NCBI GenBank assembly: GCA_035695825.1
Contig: DASRRH010000025.1
Span: 21,136-85,135 of the forward strand
DNA length: 64,000 bases
Direction of reading: 5' to 3'
From: JAKEFM01 sp035695825
GTDB taxonomy: Bacteria; Planctomycetota; UBA1135; JAKEFM01
Below are positions 43,823 to 54,300 of this stretch, piece by piece. The notes beneath the pieces were generated by a model. That model was not told the origin of the DNA. It was given only the letters and a program-made list of their open reading frames with translations, and searched no databases. Positions within the stretch are counted from its first letter, which is position 1. The number at the start of each line of letters is the position of its first letter. The position numbers and the translations under genes were made by a program.

Positions 43823-44988
43823 GCGCGCAGCGCCGCCTCGAGCACCTCCGGGTACTTGAGGCCGGAGGCGGTGTTAAAGAGCACGACCTCGTCGGCTGCG
43901 CCGACGTGGCCCGCGACGACGAGGCGCCGCAGGCCGGCGAGCGCGGCTCCTCCCTCGGGGCACGCGCCGATCCCCGTCGAGGAGAAGAAGACGCGCGTGG
44001 CCTCGAGGATCTCCGCCTCGCGGACGGCGACCGCGCGCCCGCCGGAGGCGCGCACCGCGCGGAGCACGAGGAAATCCCCGATCGCGGAGGGGACCCGGAG
44101 ACCCGCCGCGCAGGTCGCCGGGTCGGGGAAGGGGGCAGCCTCCGTCTTTCCTTCCTCGAACGCCCGCACGAGGGGCGCGCACCCCTCGCTCTGCACGATC
44201 GCCATCCGGGGGCGCTCCGACCCGATCCAGCCGAGGCGCTCCATTTCTTCGAAGGCCTTCCACATCCCGACGATTCCCGTCCCCCCCCCGCAGGGATAGA
44301 CGATCCAGTCCGGCAGGCGCCCGAGCTGCTCGAAGAGCTCGTACCCCATCGTCTTCTTCCCCTCGACGCGGTAGGGCTCGCGAAGCGTCGAGAGGTCGAA
44401 GGCGTCCGAGCCAGCGAAGCGCCTCCGCAGGGCCGCCGCGGCGTCCGCGATCGTCCCGCGCACGAGGACCGTCTCGGCGCCCGCGGCGCGACACTCGACC
44501 TGGTTCACGCCGGGGGCGTCCTCGGGCATCGCGACGGTCGCGCGCAGCCCCGCCCGGGCCGCGTACGCGGCGAGCGCCCCGCCGGCATTGCCGGCCGAGG
44601 GGACGAAGACCGAGCGGATCCCGAGGCGCCTCGCCACGGCGGTTGCCACCGCCATCCCCCTCGCCTTGAAGGATCCCGTCGGGTTGACCGCCTCGTCCTT
44701 GACGAGGCAGCGGCGCAGGCCCGCCCAGCGGGCAAGGGGGGGAGCGTCGAGGACCGGCGTCCAACCCTCCCCGAGCGTCACGATCTCCTCCTCCGAGGCG
44801 ACCGGCAGGACCGCGAGATAGCGCCAGAGATCCGCCCGAGCCGAGGCTCCGGGGCGCAGTCCCGCCGCGCCGCCGTCCAGGTCGTACCGCGCGAGGAGCG
44901 GCTTGCCGCAGGCGGTGCAGACCCCCTGCGGGACGTCCGGATCGTGCGGACGGGCGCAACTCGCGCACTCGAGGAGGGTCGGACGCAC
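43819..44988 (-). CDS. Threonine synthase-like PLP enzyme (paralog)
   Basis: The 389-residue protein is a fold-type II PLP enzyme. A zinc ribbon opens it (C8, C11, C24, C27), the PLP lysine is K108 in NPTGSFKARG, and the phosphate loop is CGGGTGIVGM. The family converts O-phosphohomoserine to threonine. A second, equally complete copy sits upstream of homoserine kinase at 59566, so this one may be a paralog with another substrate, for example a different phosphorylated or hydroxylated amino acid. GTG at 44988 places the zinc ribbon at the N-terminus; the long frame upstream is antisense to another gene. Its stop overlaps the lipoprotein start. Confidence 0.85.
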   Translation of the reverse strand: MRPTLLECASCARPHDPDVPQGVCTACGKPLLARYDLDGGAAGLRPGASARADLWRYLAVLPVASEEEIVTLGEGWTPVLDAPPLARWAGLRRCLVKDEAVNPTGSFKARGMAVATAVARRLGIRSVFVPSAGNAGGALAAYAARAGLRATVAMPEDAPGVNQVECRAAGAETVLVRGTIADAAAALRRRFAGSDAFDLSTLREPYRVEGKKTMGYELFEQLGRLPDWIVYPCGGGTGIVGMWKAFEEMERLGWIGSERPRMAIVQSEGCAPLVRAFEEGKTEAAPFPDPATCAAGLRVPSAIGDFLVLRAVRASGGRAVAVREAEILEATRVFFSSTGIGACPEGGAALAGLRRLVVAGHVGAADEVVLFNTASGLKYPEVLEAALRA

Positions 44989-45063
44989 CCCCCGATGGTC
45001 GCGGATGTCGGGGCCCCGGGGAAGGGATAGAATCCCTCGCGATTCCAGCGAAGGCTCGCCCCG

Positions 45064-46680
45064 ATGCGCCTCCTCCCCCTCCTCCTCACCCTCTTCCCTC
45101 AGGGCCCCCCGGAGCCTCCCGTTCCCGAGGGGATGGTCCTCCTCGAAGGCGAGTGCGTCTCCTCCCTCGACCACTCCCCCGTCCCCGCGGTCCACCTCAC
45201 GATGCGGGACCCGACCCAGGGGTGCAAGTCTCCCGAGACGCAGACGACGGTCTCGGACGCCGAGGGGAAGTTTCGCTTCGCTCCGTTCCCCGCCGGCCGC
45301 CGCTGGATCGTCACGCGCTCCCCCACCGACGAGCAGACGAGGCGGTCGCTCTACCCTCCGACCGACCACGACGTCGACCCGGTGGAGCCCGGCACGCTCC
45401 ACCTTCGGATCGTGCTCGGGGAGCACGGGAGCGTGCGCGGTCGGGTCGTCGACGCGGAGACCGGGAGTCCCGTCCGCGACGCCCAGGTCGCGCTCCGCGG
45501 CGAGAGCGCCCTCGTCTCCGTCCAGCCGACGACCGGGGAGTTCGTGCTCCCGCAGGTGGTCCTCCGGAGTCGCTCGCAGCAGATCGTCGCGAGCGCGTCC
45601 GGGTATGCCTCGAGCTGGGGCGTCCTCCGGATGGGCGAGACCGGGATCGACGGGATGACGCTCAAGATGCGACGGGCCCGGACTCTCGCCGGCACGGTGA
45701 GGGACGCCGCCGGGAAGCCCGTCCCCGGGATCTGGGTCGAAATCCAGGGGACGGGCCGCACCCCCTTCCTCGCCGCGGACGGCACCCCCGAGTTCCGGGA
45801 GGATTCTCCCGGGCGCCTCGACCTGCAGGGCGGGGAAACCGATTCGCTCGGTCACTACCAGGTCGAGGGGCTCGACCCCGACTTCACCTGGTCGGTCTCG
45901 ATCAAGAGCAGGCCGACCGAGAAGGAGGGGATGAAGAGCCTCCCGTTCCGGAAGGAGGGACTCTCCGCCTTCTCGTTCGGCGCCGGGGAGCTCGTACGGA
46001 CCGTCGACATCGTGCGGGTCGAGGGGACCTCCGTCCGGGGGACCGTCGTCGACGAGCGCGGGGAAGCGCTCCCGGGTGGAGGGATCCTCCTCTGCGCGGC
46101 GTCCGTCGTGCACGAGGTCATGCAGGGGCGGCCCCTCCTCGCGATCGAGCCCGCCTCCGACGGGGGGGCTTCCAAGTTTCGCTGGGCCGACGGGGCCTCC
46201 GACCAGATCCCCTTCCTCGAGGAGCTCCTCGAGGGGCACGTGCGGTTCCGCGAGGCGCACCTGAGGCCCGTCGACCGGGAGGGGAAGTTCGCCTTCGACG
46301 GGGTCGAGCCCGGCCTCCACCTCGTCTTCGTGCGGCGCAAGGACCACGAGAAACGGACCTTTCTCCGCCAGGTCGGACCGGATCCCGTCGAGTGGAGGAT
46401 CCCCCTGTTCAAGAGGGAGGAGGTCGTCGTGTCGGGGCGAGTCCTCGATCCGGACGGCGCCCCCGTCGGCGGGGCGAAGGTGAAGGCGGTCGGGCTCGCC
46501 GAGGAGGAGGGGGAACTCGGCTGGAGGCTCGCGGAGTCGACGACGACCGCCGAGGGGACCTACTCCCTCCGGTTCCAGCGGGGCGGGGCCTTCCGCGTCG
46601 AGGCGACGCACGCGGCGCGAAAGGGCGCCTCGGCCCCGGTCAAGGGGTCGAGCCCCTCCGTCGAGATCCGGCTCCGCTAG
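45064..46680 (+). CDS. Secreted protein with repeated carboxypeptidase-regulatory-like domains
   Basis: The 538-residue protein begins MRLLPLLLTLFPQG, a short hydrophobic signal segment without a lipobox cysteine. At least four transthyretin-like domains follow, with motifs GSVRGRVVDAETGSPVRDAQVAL in parts, TLAGTVRDAAGKPVPGIWV, TSVRGTVVDERGEALPGG and VVSGRVLDPDGAPVGGAKV. It has no enzyme domain. It is related to the lipoprotein at 42518-43822 but lies on the opposite strand across the threonine-synthase paralog. The flavoprotein gene starts 20 bases downstream. Confidence 0.78.
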   Translation: MRLLPLLLTLFPQGPPEPPVPEGMVLLEGECVSSLDHSPVPAVHLTMRDPTQGCKSPETQTTVSDAEGKFRFAPFPAGRRWIVTRSPTDEQTRRSLYPPTDHDVDPVEPGTLHLRIVLGEHGSVRGRVVDAETGSPVRDAQVALRGESALVSVQPTTGEFVLPQVVLRSRSQQIVASASGYASSWGVLRMGETGIDGMTLKMRRARTLAGTVRDAAGKPVPGIWVEIQGTGRTPFLAADGTPEFREDSPGRLDLQGGETDSLGHYQVEGLDPDFTWSVSIKSRPTEKEGMKSLPFRKEGLSAFSFGAGELVRTVDIVRVEGTSVRGTVVDERGEALPGGGILLCAASVVHEVMQGRPLLAIEPASDGGASKFRWADGASDQIPFLEELLEGHVRFREAHLRPVDREGKFAFDGVEPGLHLVFVRRKDHEKRTFLRQVGPDPVEWRIPLFKREEVVVSGRVLDPDGAPVGGAKVKAVGLAEEEGELGWRLAESTTTAEGTYSLRFQRGGAFRVEATHAARKGASAPVKGSSPSVEIRLR

Positions 46681-46699
46681 GTCCTCCCCAGCCCCCGCC

Positions 46700-48007
46700 T
46701 TGCGCGTCGCCGTCCTCGGCGCCGGGATCTCCGGCCTCGCAACGGGCCGGTTCCTCCAGGAGGGGGGGGCGGATGTCCACCTCTTCGAGGCGGGCGAGGA
46801 GGTCGGGGGGCTGTGCCGGAGCGCGACCGTCCGGGGGTTCACCTACGACCTCGCCGGAGGTCACATCCTCTTCTCGAGGGAGAAGTGGGTCCGCGACTTC
46901 GTCGTCGAGGCCCTCGGGGGGCCCGCGGCCGTCGTCCCCTCCGTCCGGAACACGAAGATCCGGATCGGCGATCGGTTCGTGCACTACCCCTTCGAGAACG
47001 GGCTTGGCGATCTCCCCGCCTCCCTCAACGCGGAGTGCCTCCAGGGGTACGTCGAGGCCCACCTCGAGCGGCGACGGGGCGCCCCCCCTCCCGGGAACTT
47101 CCGGGACTGGATCCTCTGGAAGTTCGGCCCCGGCATCGCCCGCGCCTTCATGCTCCCCTACAACGAGAAGCTCTGGAAGCGCGACCTCCGGGAGATTACG
47201 TCGGCCTGGGTGGAGGGGCGGGTCCCCGACGCGCCGCTCGCCGACGTCTTGAAGGGGAGCGTCGGGCTGCGGACCGAGGGGTACACCCACCAGATGCACT
47301 TCCACTACCCGCGGCGGGGCGGGTTCGGAGCGATCCCCCGGGCCGTCGGGGCGCCGGTCCTCGACCGCGTCCGGCTGCGGACGCCCGTGCGGAGCGTGGA
47401 GCGGGCGGGGGGGGAGTTCCTCGTCAACGGGGAACGCTTCGAGCGGGTCGTCAACACCCTCCCCCTGATGGAGCTCGCAAAGGCCTGTCCGCAGCTCTCC
47501 CCCGGCGCGCGCGGGGCGATCGAGCGACTGCGGTGGAACTCCCTGACGACGGTCCTGATCGGCCTCCGGCGGCCCGACGCGCCCCCGTACTCCTGGGTCT
47601 ACCTTCCCGATCCGGAGCACGGGCCCGCGAACCGGATCACGTTCTTCTCGAACTACTCGCCGGAGAACGCCCCTCCCGGCCACACCTCGATCCTGGCCGA
47701 GGTCACGCACGCCGGCCCCCCCCCCGACGATCCCTCCCTGGTCGCGCGCGTGGTCGAGGGCCTCGCGACCGCGGGGCTCCTCCGTCCCGAGGAGATCGTC
47801 GCGACCGCCTCGTCCAGGGTTCCCTTCGCCTACATCGTCTTCGACCACGAATTCGACTCGAAGATCGCGGCGGCCCTCGAGGGGGTCGGCGCGCTTGGGC
47901 TCCACACCGTCGGGAGGTTCGGGCGCTTCGAATACATCAACAGCGACCAGTGCATCCTCCGCGCGCGGCAGGTCGCCGACGAGCTCCTCGGCTTGGGTCC
48001 CCCCTGA
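46700..48007 (+). CDS. UDP-galactopyranose mutase/protoporphyrinogen oxidase-like flavoprotein
   Basis: The 435-residue protein has an FAD Rossmann motif VAVLGAGISGLATGRFL (residues 3-19) with the acidic end in FEAGEEVGGLCRS (about 31-43). The GGHILFSRE segment and FHYPRRGGFGAIP (about 195-207) are typical of the UDP-galactopyranose-mutase/amine-oxidase group. The C-terminus has VGRFGRFEYINSDQCI, matching an FAD-binding end. The precise reaction is not determinable; a nucleotide-sugar or carotenoid-type substrate are both possible. The TTG start at 46700 lies 20 bases after the preceding gene. Confidence 0.78.
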   Translation: MRVAVLGAGISGLATGRFLQEGGADVHLFEAGEEVGGLCRSATVRGFTYDLAGGHILFSREKWVRDFVVEALGGPAAVVPSVRNTKIRIGDRFVHYPFENGLGDLPASLNAECLQGYVEAHLERRRGAPPPGNFRDWILWKFGPGIARAFMLPYNEKLWKRDLREITSAWVEGRVPDAPLADVLKGSVGLRTEGYTHQMHFHYPRRGGFGAIPRAVGAPVLDRVRLRTPVRSVERAGGEFLVNGERFERVVNTLPLMELAKACPQLSPGARGAIERLRWNSLTTVLIGLRRPDAPPYSWVYLPDPEHGPANRITFFSNYSPENAPPGHTSILAEVTHAGPPPDDPSLVARVVEGLATAGLLRPEEIVATASSRVPFAYIVFDHEFDSKIAAALEGVGALGLHTVGRFGRFEYINSDQCILRARQVADELLGLGPP

Positions 48008-48025
48008 CGCTCGGGGGGGGATCGG

Positions 48026-50749
48026 TCAGTCGGCGCGGGGGGAAGCCTCGGAGGGGTCGACCTCGACGGGTCCGAGGACCGCGTCCCGATCCCCGACCGG
48101 CCGCGAGAGTGCGCTCGCGGGGACCGGGGGCTCCGCGGCGAGAGGCGCGGGCGCGGAGGGGATCGCCGGTTCGGGCGGGGAGGACTGCTCGAAGAACGTG
48201 CGGAAGGGGTTGTTCACGAAGGCGCGCGAGGGCCGAGAAGGCGGCCGCGGCGCGCCGGACTCGTCGGCTCCCTCCGGCTCGGAACCCTCGCGGGGGCGCC
48301 CCCGCCCAAAGCGCGGGGGCCCTCCGCGCCGACCCGCTCCTTCTCCGCCGGAGCCCCGTCCGCGGCGGTCCCCTCTCCCCTTCCCCTCGGCCTTGACCAG
48401 CCCGTCGCGGCGGTGGCTCGCGGCGCGGACGACTGGCGGGGGGGGTCTCTCCGCGCGGCGGTGGACCTCGGGGGCCCCGCGCCCGTCGGCCCGGGCGCCG
48501 GCCTCCGCCCGGACCTCCCTCGAGGCGGCCCCCACCGTGCCGACGGGCTTCTCCTCGGGGGGCTTCCCCGCGGAGGAAGCCGGGGGAGGCGGAGGAGGAG
48601 GCGGCGGCTTGAGCGAGAGCCCGATCCTCCCCCGCGCGCGGTCGACGGCGACCACCCGCGCCCGCACGACTTCGCCCACGCGCACCACCTCCTGCGGGTC
48701 GCGCACGAATCGTCCGGCCATCTCCGAGACGTGGACGAGCCCATCCTGCGCGAGGCCGAGGTCGACGAAGGCGCCGAAGTTCGTGACGTTCGTCACGATC
48801 CCCTCGAGCGTCATCCCCTCCCGCAGGTCCTCGATCGAATGGACGTCGTCGCGGAAGGCGATCGCCCGGAAGCGCGCCCGGGGGTCGCGCCCCGCGAGGG
48901 CGAGGTCGTGGACGACGTCCCGCACGGACGCGGCGCTCTTTCCCTCGAGGGCGAACTCCTCGACGGGGAGCGCGTCGAGAAGGGCGCGGTTGCCGACGAG
49001 CTCGGCCAGGCTCTTGCCCGCCCGCGCGGCCATTCGCTCGACGAGATCGACGTGCTCCGGGTGGACGCCGGTCCCGTCGAGGGGGTGCGCACCCTCCCGC
49101 AGCCGGAGGAACCCGGCAGCCTGCTCGAAGGCGCGCGCGTCGAACCCGGGGACGGCGAGCAGGTCGGCCTTCTGCCGGAAGGGCCCCGCCTCCGTCCGGT
49201 GCTTCACGATCGCCTCGGCGAGGGGCGGGGAGATCCCCGCCACGCGCGCGAGGAGGGCCGCGCCCGCCGCGTTCGGGTCGACGCCGACGAAGCTTGCGCA
49301 CGATTGGAGGGTCGCCTCGAGGGCGTGGTCGAGGCGCAGCCGGTTCACGTCCTGCTGGTACTCTCCGACCCCGATCGCCCGCGGCTCGAGCTTGACGATC
49401 TCGGCGAGCGGGTCCTGCATCCGCCGGGCGAGGACCACGGCGGCGCGCAGGTTCTGGTCGAGGTTGGGGAGCTCCTCCCGGGCCGCGGGCGAGGCGGCCT
49501 GGACGGCCACCCCCGCGTCGTTCACGACCGCGAGGGAGATGCGCCGCCCGCTCCCTCGGACCGCCTCCCGGGCGAAGGCGAGCACGTCCGCCCGGCCCGG
49601 ACCGCTCCCGACCGCGATCCCCTCGATCCCGTGCGTCTCGAGGAGCGCGCGGACGGTCCCGAGCGCTTCGCCCCGCTGCGCGGGCTCCCCCACCCGGAGG
49701 GCCGCGTCGGCCGCGCAGCGGCCCGCGGCGTCGACGACGGCCACGCGCCAGGCGCCCTTCGTGGCCGCCTCGACGCCGAGGATCGGGCGCGGGCCGAAGG
49801 GAGCGGAGAGAAGAAGGTGGCGGAGATTGCGCGCGAAGACGTCGATCGCCTCCTCGTCGGCGCGCTCCTTCAGCTCGAGGCGGACGTCGGCCGCGCAACG
49901 CGGGACGAGGTGCTCCTCGAAGGCCTCGCGGAGGGCGCGGACGAGGTGCGCCGCCACCCCTTCCGAGGCCCCGGACGGGACGACATGCGCCGCGAGCTCG
50001 CCGAGGAGCCTCGGCGCGTCGACCTCGACGGCGAGGGCGAGGACGCGGTCCCGTTCCGCTCGGCGCAGGGCGAGGAATCGGTGCGGGGCGACCGCGCGCA
50101 AGGGCTCGCGATGCTGCGCGTAGTCGCGGTACTTCGCCGCCCCTTCCTTCTTCTCGTCGAAGCCGACCGCGACGAGCATCCCCCGCTCCCGCATCTCCTC
50201 CCGCACCCGGCGCCGGATCGCGGGGAGGTCCGCGAACGCCTCGACGAGCACGTGGAGGGCCCCCTCCGCCGCCTCTTCGGCCGTGGCGATTCCCTTCGCC
50301 GGGTCCACGAACGGGGCGGCCAGCGCTTCGAGGGGTTGCGCGGCGCTCCCGGGGTCGCGCAGGAGTCGCGCGAGCGCGTCGAGCCCCTTCGCCCGCGCGG
50401 CTGACCCCCTCCCCTTTCCCGCCGGACGGTGCGGGGCGAAGAGATCCTCGAGCGCCGTGCGGTCGGGGGCCTTCTCGATCGCCTCGAGCAGGGCGGGCTC
50501 GGGCGCGGGCTCCGCGCGCAGCGTCCGCAGGATCGAAGCGCGCCGCCGCTCGAGCTCCCCGAGCGCGCGCAGCCGGAGCTCGATCCTCCGGATCGTCGCC
50601 TCGTCGAGACCCCCCGTGCGCTCCCGCCGGTAGCGCGCGAGGAACGGGATCGCCGCCCCTTCCTCGAGGAGCGCGACGCACGCTCGCACCCCCTCGGCGT
50701 TCGCAGGGAATTCGGAGACGATCCGGTCGACAACAGCGGGTTCGGCCAA
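48026..50749 (-). CDS. tex: Tex-family S1 RNA-binding transcription accessory protein with long disordered tail
   Basis: Tex is a conserved nucleic-acid-binding protein with a role in RNA metabolism. The 907-residue protein has the helical N-terminal domain (FLARYRRERTGGLDE), the YqgF-like domain (about 310-430, ILGVEAATKGAWRVAVVD), helix-hairpin-helix elements (LDRNQEQ-type region near 480-560 with GVGEYQQDVN), and an S1 domain (about 640-720, LREGMTLEGIVTNVTNFGAFVDLG). About 190 extra residues follow, rich in Pro, Arg, Gly and Glu, beyond the usual length of about 750-780. The start is uncertain: TTG at 50749 gives the family N-terminus, and the frame stays open to 50818. Confidence 0.9.
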   Translation of the reverse strand: MAEPAVVDRIVSEFPANAEGVRACVALLEEGAAIPFLARYRRERTGGLDEATIRRIELRLRALGELERRRASILRTLRAEPAPEPALLEAIEKAPDRTALEDLFAPHRPAGKGRGSAARAKGLDALARLLRDPGSAAQPLEALAAPFVDPAKGIATAEEAAEGALHVLVEAFADLPAIRRRVREEMRERGMLVAVGFDEKKEGAAKYRDYAQHREPLRAVAPHRFLALRRAERDRVLALAVEVDAPRLLGELAAHVVPSGASEGVAAHLVRALREAFEEHLVPRCAADVRLELKERADEEAIDVFARNLRHLLLSAPFGPRPILGVEAATKGAWRVAVVDAAGRCAADAALRVGEPAQRGEALGTVRALLETHGIEGIAVGSGPGRADVLAFAREAVRGSGRRISLAVVNDAGVAVQAASPAAREELPNLDQNLRAAVVLARRMQDPLAEIVKLEPRAIGVGEYQQDVNRLRLDHALEATLQSCASFVGVDPNAAGAALLARVAGISPPLAEAIVKHRTEAGPFRQKADLLAVPGFDARAFEQAAGFLRLREGAHPLDGTGVHPEHVDLVERMAARAGKSLAELVGNRALLDALPVEEFALEGKSAASVRDVVHDLALAGRDPRARFRAIAFRDDVHSIEDLREGMTLEGIVTNVTNFGAFVDLGLAQDGLVHVSEMAGRFVRDPQEVVRVGEVVRARVVAVDRARGRIGLSLKPPPPPPPPPASSAGKPPEEKPVGTVGAASREVRAEAGARADGRGAPEVHRRAERPPPPVVRAASHRRDGLVKAEGKGRGDRRGRGSGGEGAGRRGGPPRFGRGRPREGSEPEGADESGAPRPPSRPSRAFVNNPFRTFFEQSSPPEPAIPSAPAPLAAEPPVPASALSRPVGDRDAVLGPVEVDPSEASPRAD

Positions 50750-50823
50750 GGGAGGCTCGCCGGGGGGGGACGGCCGGGAAGGGCGGAGGGAGTGTACCCA
50801 CCGGAGAGACCGGCGCAACGCGC

Positions 50824-51345
50824 TCAGCGCCCGAGCAGGAGCCCGATCTTGGCGGCGAAGCGGAGCCCGGCCCCGGGGCCCGCCGTGACGCAGCGGCCGT
50901 CGGTGACGACCTCTCCCCCCTTCCAGCGCGCGCCGGATTCGACGAGCTGGCCGATCTGCGAGGCGTCCCCGGTCACCTTCTTCCCCTTGAGCAGGCCCGC
51001 GCGCGCGAGGACGAGGACCCCCGATCCCGCCGCGCCGACCACGCCCCCCTTCTCTGCGACCCCCCGGAGGATCCTGTGGGCGCGCGGGTCGTCGGCGAGG
51101 GACGCTCCCCCCTCCCCCCCGATCACGATCGCCGCGTCGAAGGAGGCGGGATCGACCGCGTCGAGGGCGAGGTCGGGCGCGGTCTCGTCGACGCGTTCCC
51201 CCTTCGCGAGGGAGAGCGCCCCGGAGGCGACCCTCGCCTCGACGCCCCGATTGCCGAGATACGCCCGTACGTGGCGGTAGGTCTCGTCGTCGAACCCTTC
51301 CTGCGGGAGGAGGAGGAGGGCGCGCTTCGTCGCCGCGGCCGACAT
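50824..51345 (-). CDS. DJ-1/PfpI-superfamily protein lacking the active-site cysteine
   Basis: The 173-residue protein has the class-I glutamine-amidotransferase-like fold of DJ-1/PfpI. RALLLLPQEGFDDETY starts it, IVIGGEGG carries the conserved oxyanion segment, and ARAGLLKGKKVTG follows the nucleophile elbow. In active members the elbow reads A-I-C-H-G; here it is AAGSG, so the cysteine is Gly and the following His is Ser. It probably binds rather than catalyses. The ATG at 51345 is the best start. It lies 46 bases after the large cytochrome/DUF1080 gene and just before tex. Confidence 0.85.
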   Translation of the reverse strand: MSAAATKRALLLLPQEGFDDETYRHVRAYLGNRGVEARVASGALSLAKGERVDETAPDLALDAVDPASFDAAIVIGGEGGASLADDPRAHRILRGVAEKGGVVGAAGSGVLVLARAGLLKGKKVTGDASQIGQLVESGARWKGGEVVTDGRCVTAGPGAGLRFAAKIGLLLGR

Positions 51346-51395
51346 GGGGGCGGAATCTCTACCCGATCCGGGGACGCGGGGGAAGGCGGAGAGGA

Positions 51396-54300
51396 TCACC
51401 CCCCGCTGCGGGAGAGCTCGGCCGTGCGCAGGCGGAGGTTGCGGACGAAGACGCGCGTGCGCCCCCCCGCGTGGAGCTGGATCCCGAAGCGCCCGCGTTC
51501 CGCCGCCGCATCGCGCAGTTCGACCGTCGGCACGCCGTTCATCTCGATCCGGATGCGGTCGCCGACGGCGCCGACGAGCAAGTGGTTCCACCCCTTCTCC
51601 TCGACGATCGAGCGCCAGACGTCGAAGGGGACCTGCGCGAGCGTCCCCCTCCCCCCCTCCTCGTAGAGCGAACCCCAGTTCGACTCCCCGAGGTCGGCCT
51701 GGTAGCCGCGGAGCCGCGACGGCCCAACCTCCCCGCTCCGGAACTGGAGGCCGCTGTTCCCCAGCGAAACTCGGACCTCGGCCTCGATCAGGAAGTCGGC
51801 GAAGTCCCCCCGCGAGACGAGGAACCGGCTCTCGGGAAGCCCTTCCGATTCCCCGACGATCGTCCCCCCCTCGACCCGCCATAGGGAGGGGTCTCCCCTC
51901 CACCCCGCGAGCGTCCTCCCGTCGAAGAGAGGGGTCCAGAGAGGCCCGGGCGCGGGAGGAACGGAGTCCGCCTCGAGGAGGTAGGCGAAGAGATCGGAGA
52001 CCTCCTCGAGCGTGAGCGGGTCGACCAGGCCCTCGGGCATCGCCGAGCGGGCGGAGGGGCGGCGCTCGGCGATCTCGTCGGCGCCGAGCTCGACGGTCTC
52101 TCCGTCGCTGCGCAGGAGCGACAGACGCGATCCGTCGTCGAGGAGGGGCATCCCCGCCACGAGGGCCCCTCCCTTCGTCACGACCTCGAGGGTCCGGTAG
52201 GGATCGGCGACGCGCCGAGAGGGGGCGAGAACTTCCTCCAGGAGCTCCGGCAGGGCGAAGCGGCCGGCGACGCCGGTCAGGTCCGGCCCCACTCCGCCCC
52301 GGTCGTCCCCGAAGCGGTGGCAGGCGGCGCACCTCTCCCGGAAGTTCCGGGCCCCCTCTCCCCTCGAGCGCCAGGGGCGATCGAGCGTTCTCTGGAGGAA
52401 CAGGAGGGTCCGGTCGAAGTCGCGCGGCTCCGCCCCGGCGCGCGCGGGAACGGAGAGGTGAGCCTTGGAGAGGGGGGCCTCCGCCTCCGCCGCCTTCCTC
52501 GCCTCCCCGTCGAGGAGACCGAGGAAGTCCTCCCGGATCCGCCGGACGTACCCCTCGAAGCTGAAGCCCCCCTCCCACCCGAGCGCGCCGGAGAGCCAAC
52601 GCGCGAAGCGCGCCACGGCGTCCCCACCCCACCCCTTCCGGACCGTCCGGAGAGCGTAGGCGAGGTGGATCTGCTCGGAGCGCGAGGGTTCCCCCTCGAG
52701 CCTGTCGAGGAGCGCCTCCACCGTTCCCGCGGGGGCGAGTCGGGCGAGGAGCGCAGCGATCTCCCGGTCCGCGGCGTGATCTCCCGTCGGGAAGAGACGG
52801 AGGAGGCTCTCCCCGAGCCCGCGCAGGTCGGCCGGGTGAGGAGCGTCGGCGTCGAGGAGGAGGAGCTCGAGTGCGCGCAGCGCGACGAGGCGGGCGGTCC
52901 CCCCGGCCCCCAGGAGATCCTTCCCCATCCCGATCCCCCGCGCGCAGGCGGGAGCGTCCGCGAGCCCGAGCCCCACCCGCGCCAGGGCGACGAGCGCCTC
53001 GGCCCTCGCGAGCGGCTCGCCCTTTCCGGTCGATTCCTCTTCCCAGGCGCCCACGTCCCGGCGCTCGAGCTCCCGCGCCGCGGCGAAACGCACGAAGCGG
53101 TCGGGGTCGCCGAGTCCGGCGAGGACGGCCGGGAGCGGCGCGCGCGCGTCGAACCGGGGGGGGGAGAGCGCGCGGGTGCGGAGGCGGGAGGATGCGTCCT
53201 CGACCTGCCCCTCGTACAGGAGGCGGTGGACCCCCCCGAGGCTTCCGCGTCCCCCCGTCGCGAAGAGGAGGGAGCCGTCGGGCGCGACGACGAGGTCCGT
53301 CACATTGAGCGGCCTCCCTTGGAGCAGGGTCTCGACCGTCCCCCCGTAGGAGGCCCCCTTCGGCGAGAGGTGGAAAGCGAGGATCCGCCCGAGCGACCAG
53401 TCCCCTGCGAGGAGCGCCCCGTCCAGGCGCGGGGGGAAGGCGCCCGCGTCGTAGAGGCACATCCCGGTCGGCGACCCGCGCCCGACCTCGACCGCGGCGG
53501 GGAGCGAGTCGGCGTAGGAGTCGGGCCACACCGACGAGCCCGTCCGCGAGCCGTACTCGCCCCCGGGGACGACGTGGAGGAGCCGCACGGGGCGGTACCA
53601 GGGGAGGCCGGCGTCCCACTCCATGTCGGAGTCGAGGGCGAAGAGATCCCCGTGCCCGTCGAACGCGAGGTCATAGGAGTTGCGCAGGCCGCCGGCGAAG
53701 ACCTCCCACTCCCTCCCCTCCCGGTCGACCCGGGCAACGATCCCGGACGGCGACTTCACCCCATGCGCGTGCCCTCGCGGGTCGAGGATTCGCGGCAGGA
53801 CGTGCCCCTCGTAGTGGATCCGGTAGGGGGAGGCGGGGCTCCAGGTCTCCTCGAGCGTCGCGTGGTTCCCGATCGCGACGTAGAGCCGCCCGTCGGGGCC
53901 CTCGACCACCCCATGCGCGCCGTGCTCCCCCCCTTCTCCACCGAAGCGGCCTAGCAGGACGGTCTTCCCCTCTTCGATCCGGTAGAGGCCGCTCCCCTGC
54001 GACCCCTCCCCGACGGCGAAGAGGGCCCCGTCGGAGACGAGGAGGCCGTGGGAGGAGCGGACCTCCTCCGAGAGGGTCCGGACCTCCTCGAAGGTCCCGT
54101 CCCGGTCCACGTCGCGCAGGCGGAGGATCCCTCCTCCCTCGACGGAGGCGACGAGCCCCCCCCCGTCGAGGGCGATCGCGAGGAGCGACCCGATCCCCTC
54201 CGCGACGGTCTCCACGCGGAAACCGGGCAACGGTTCGAAGCGCGGCCGCGATTCCCAGACGACGCCGGCCCAGGGGCCTTCGCCGTAGCGGCCGATTTCG

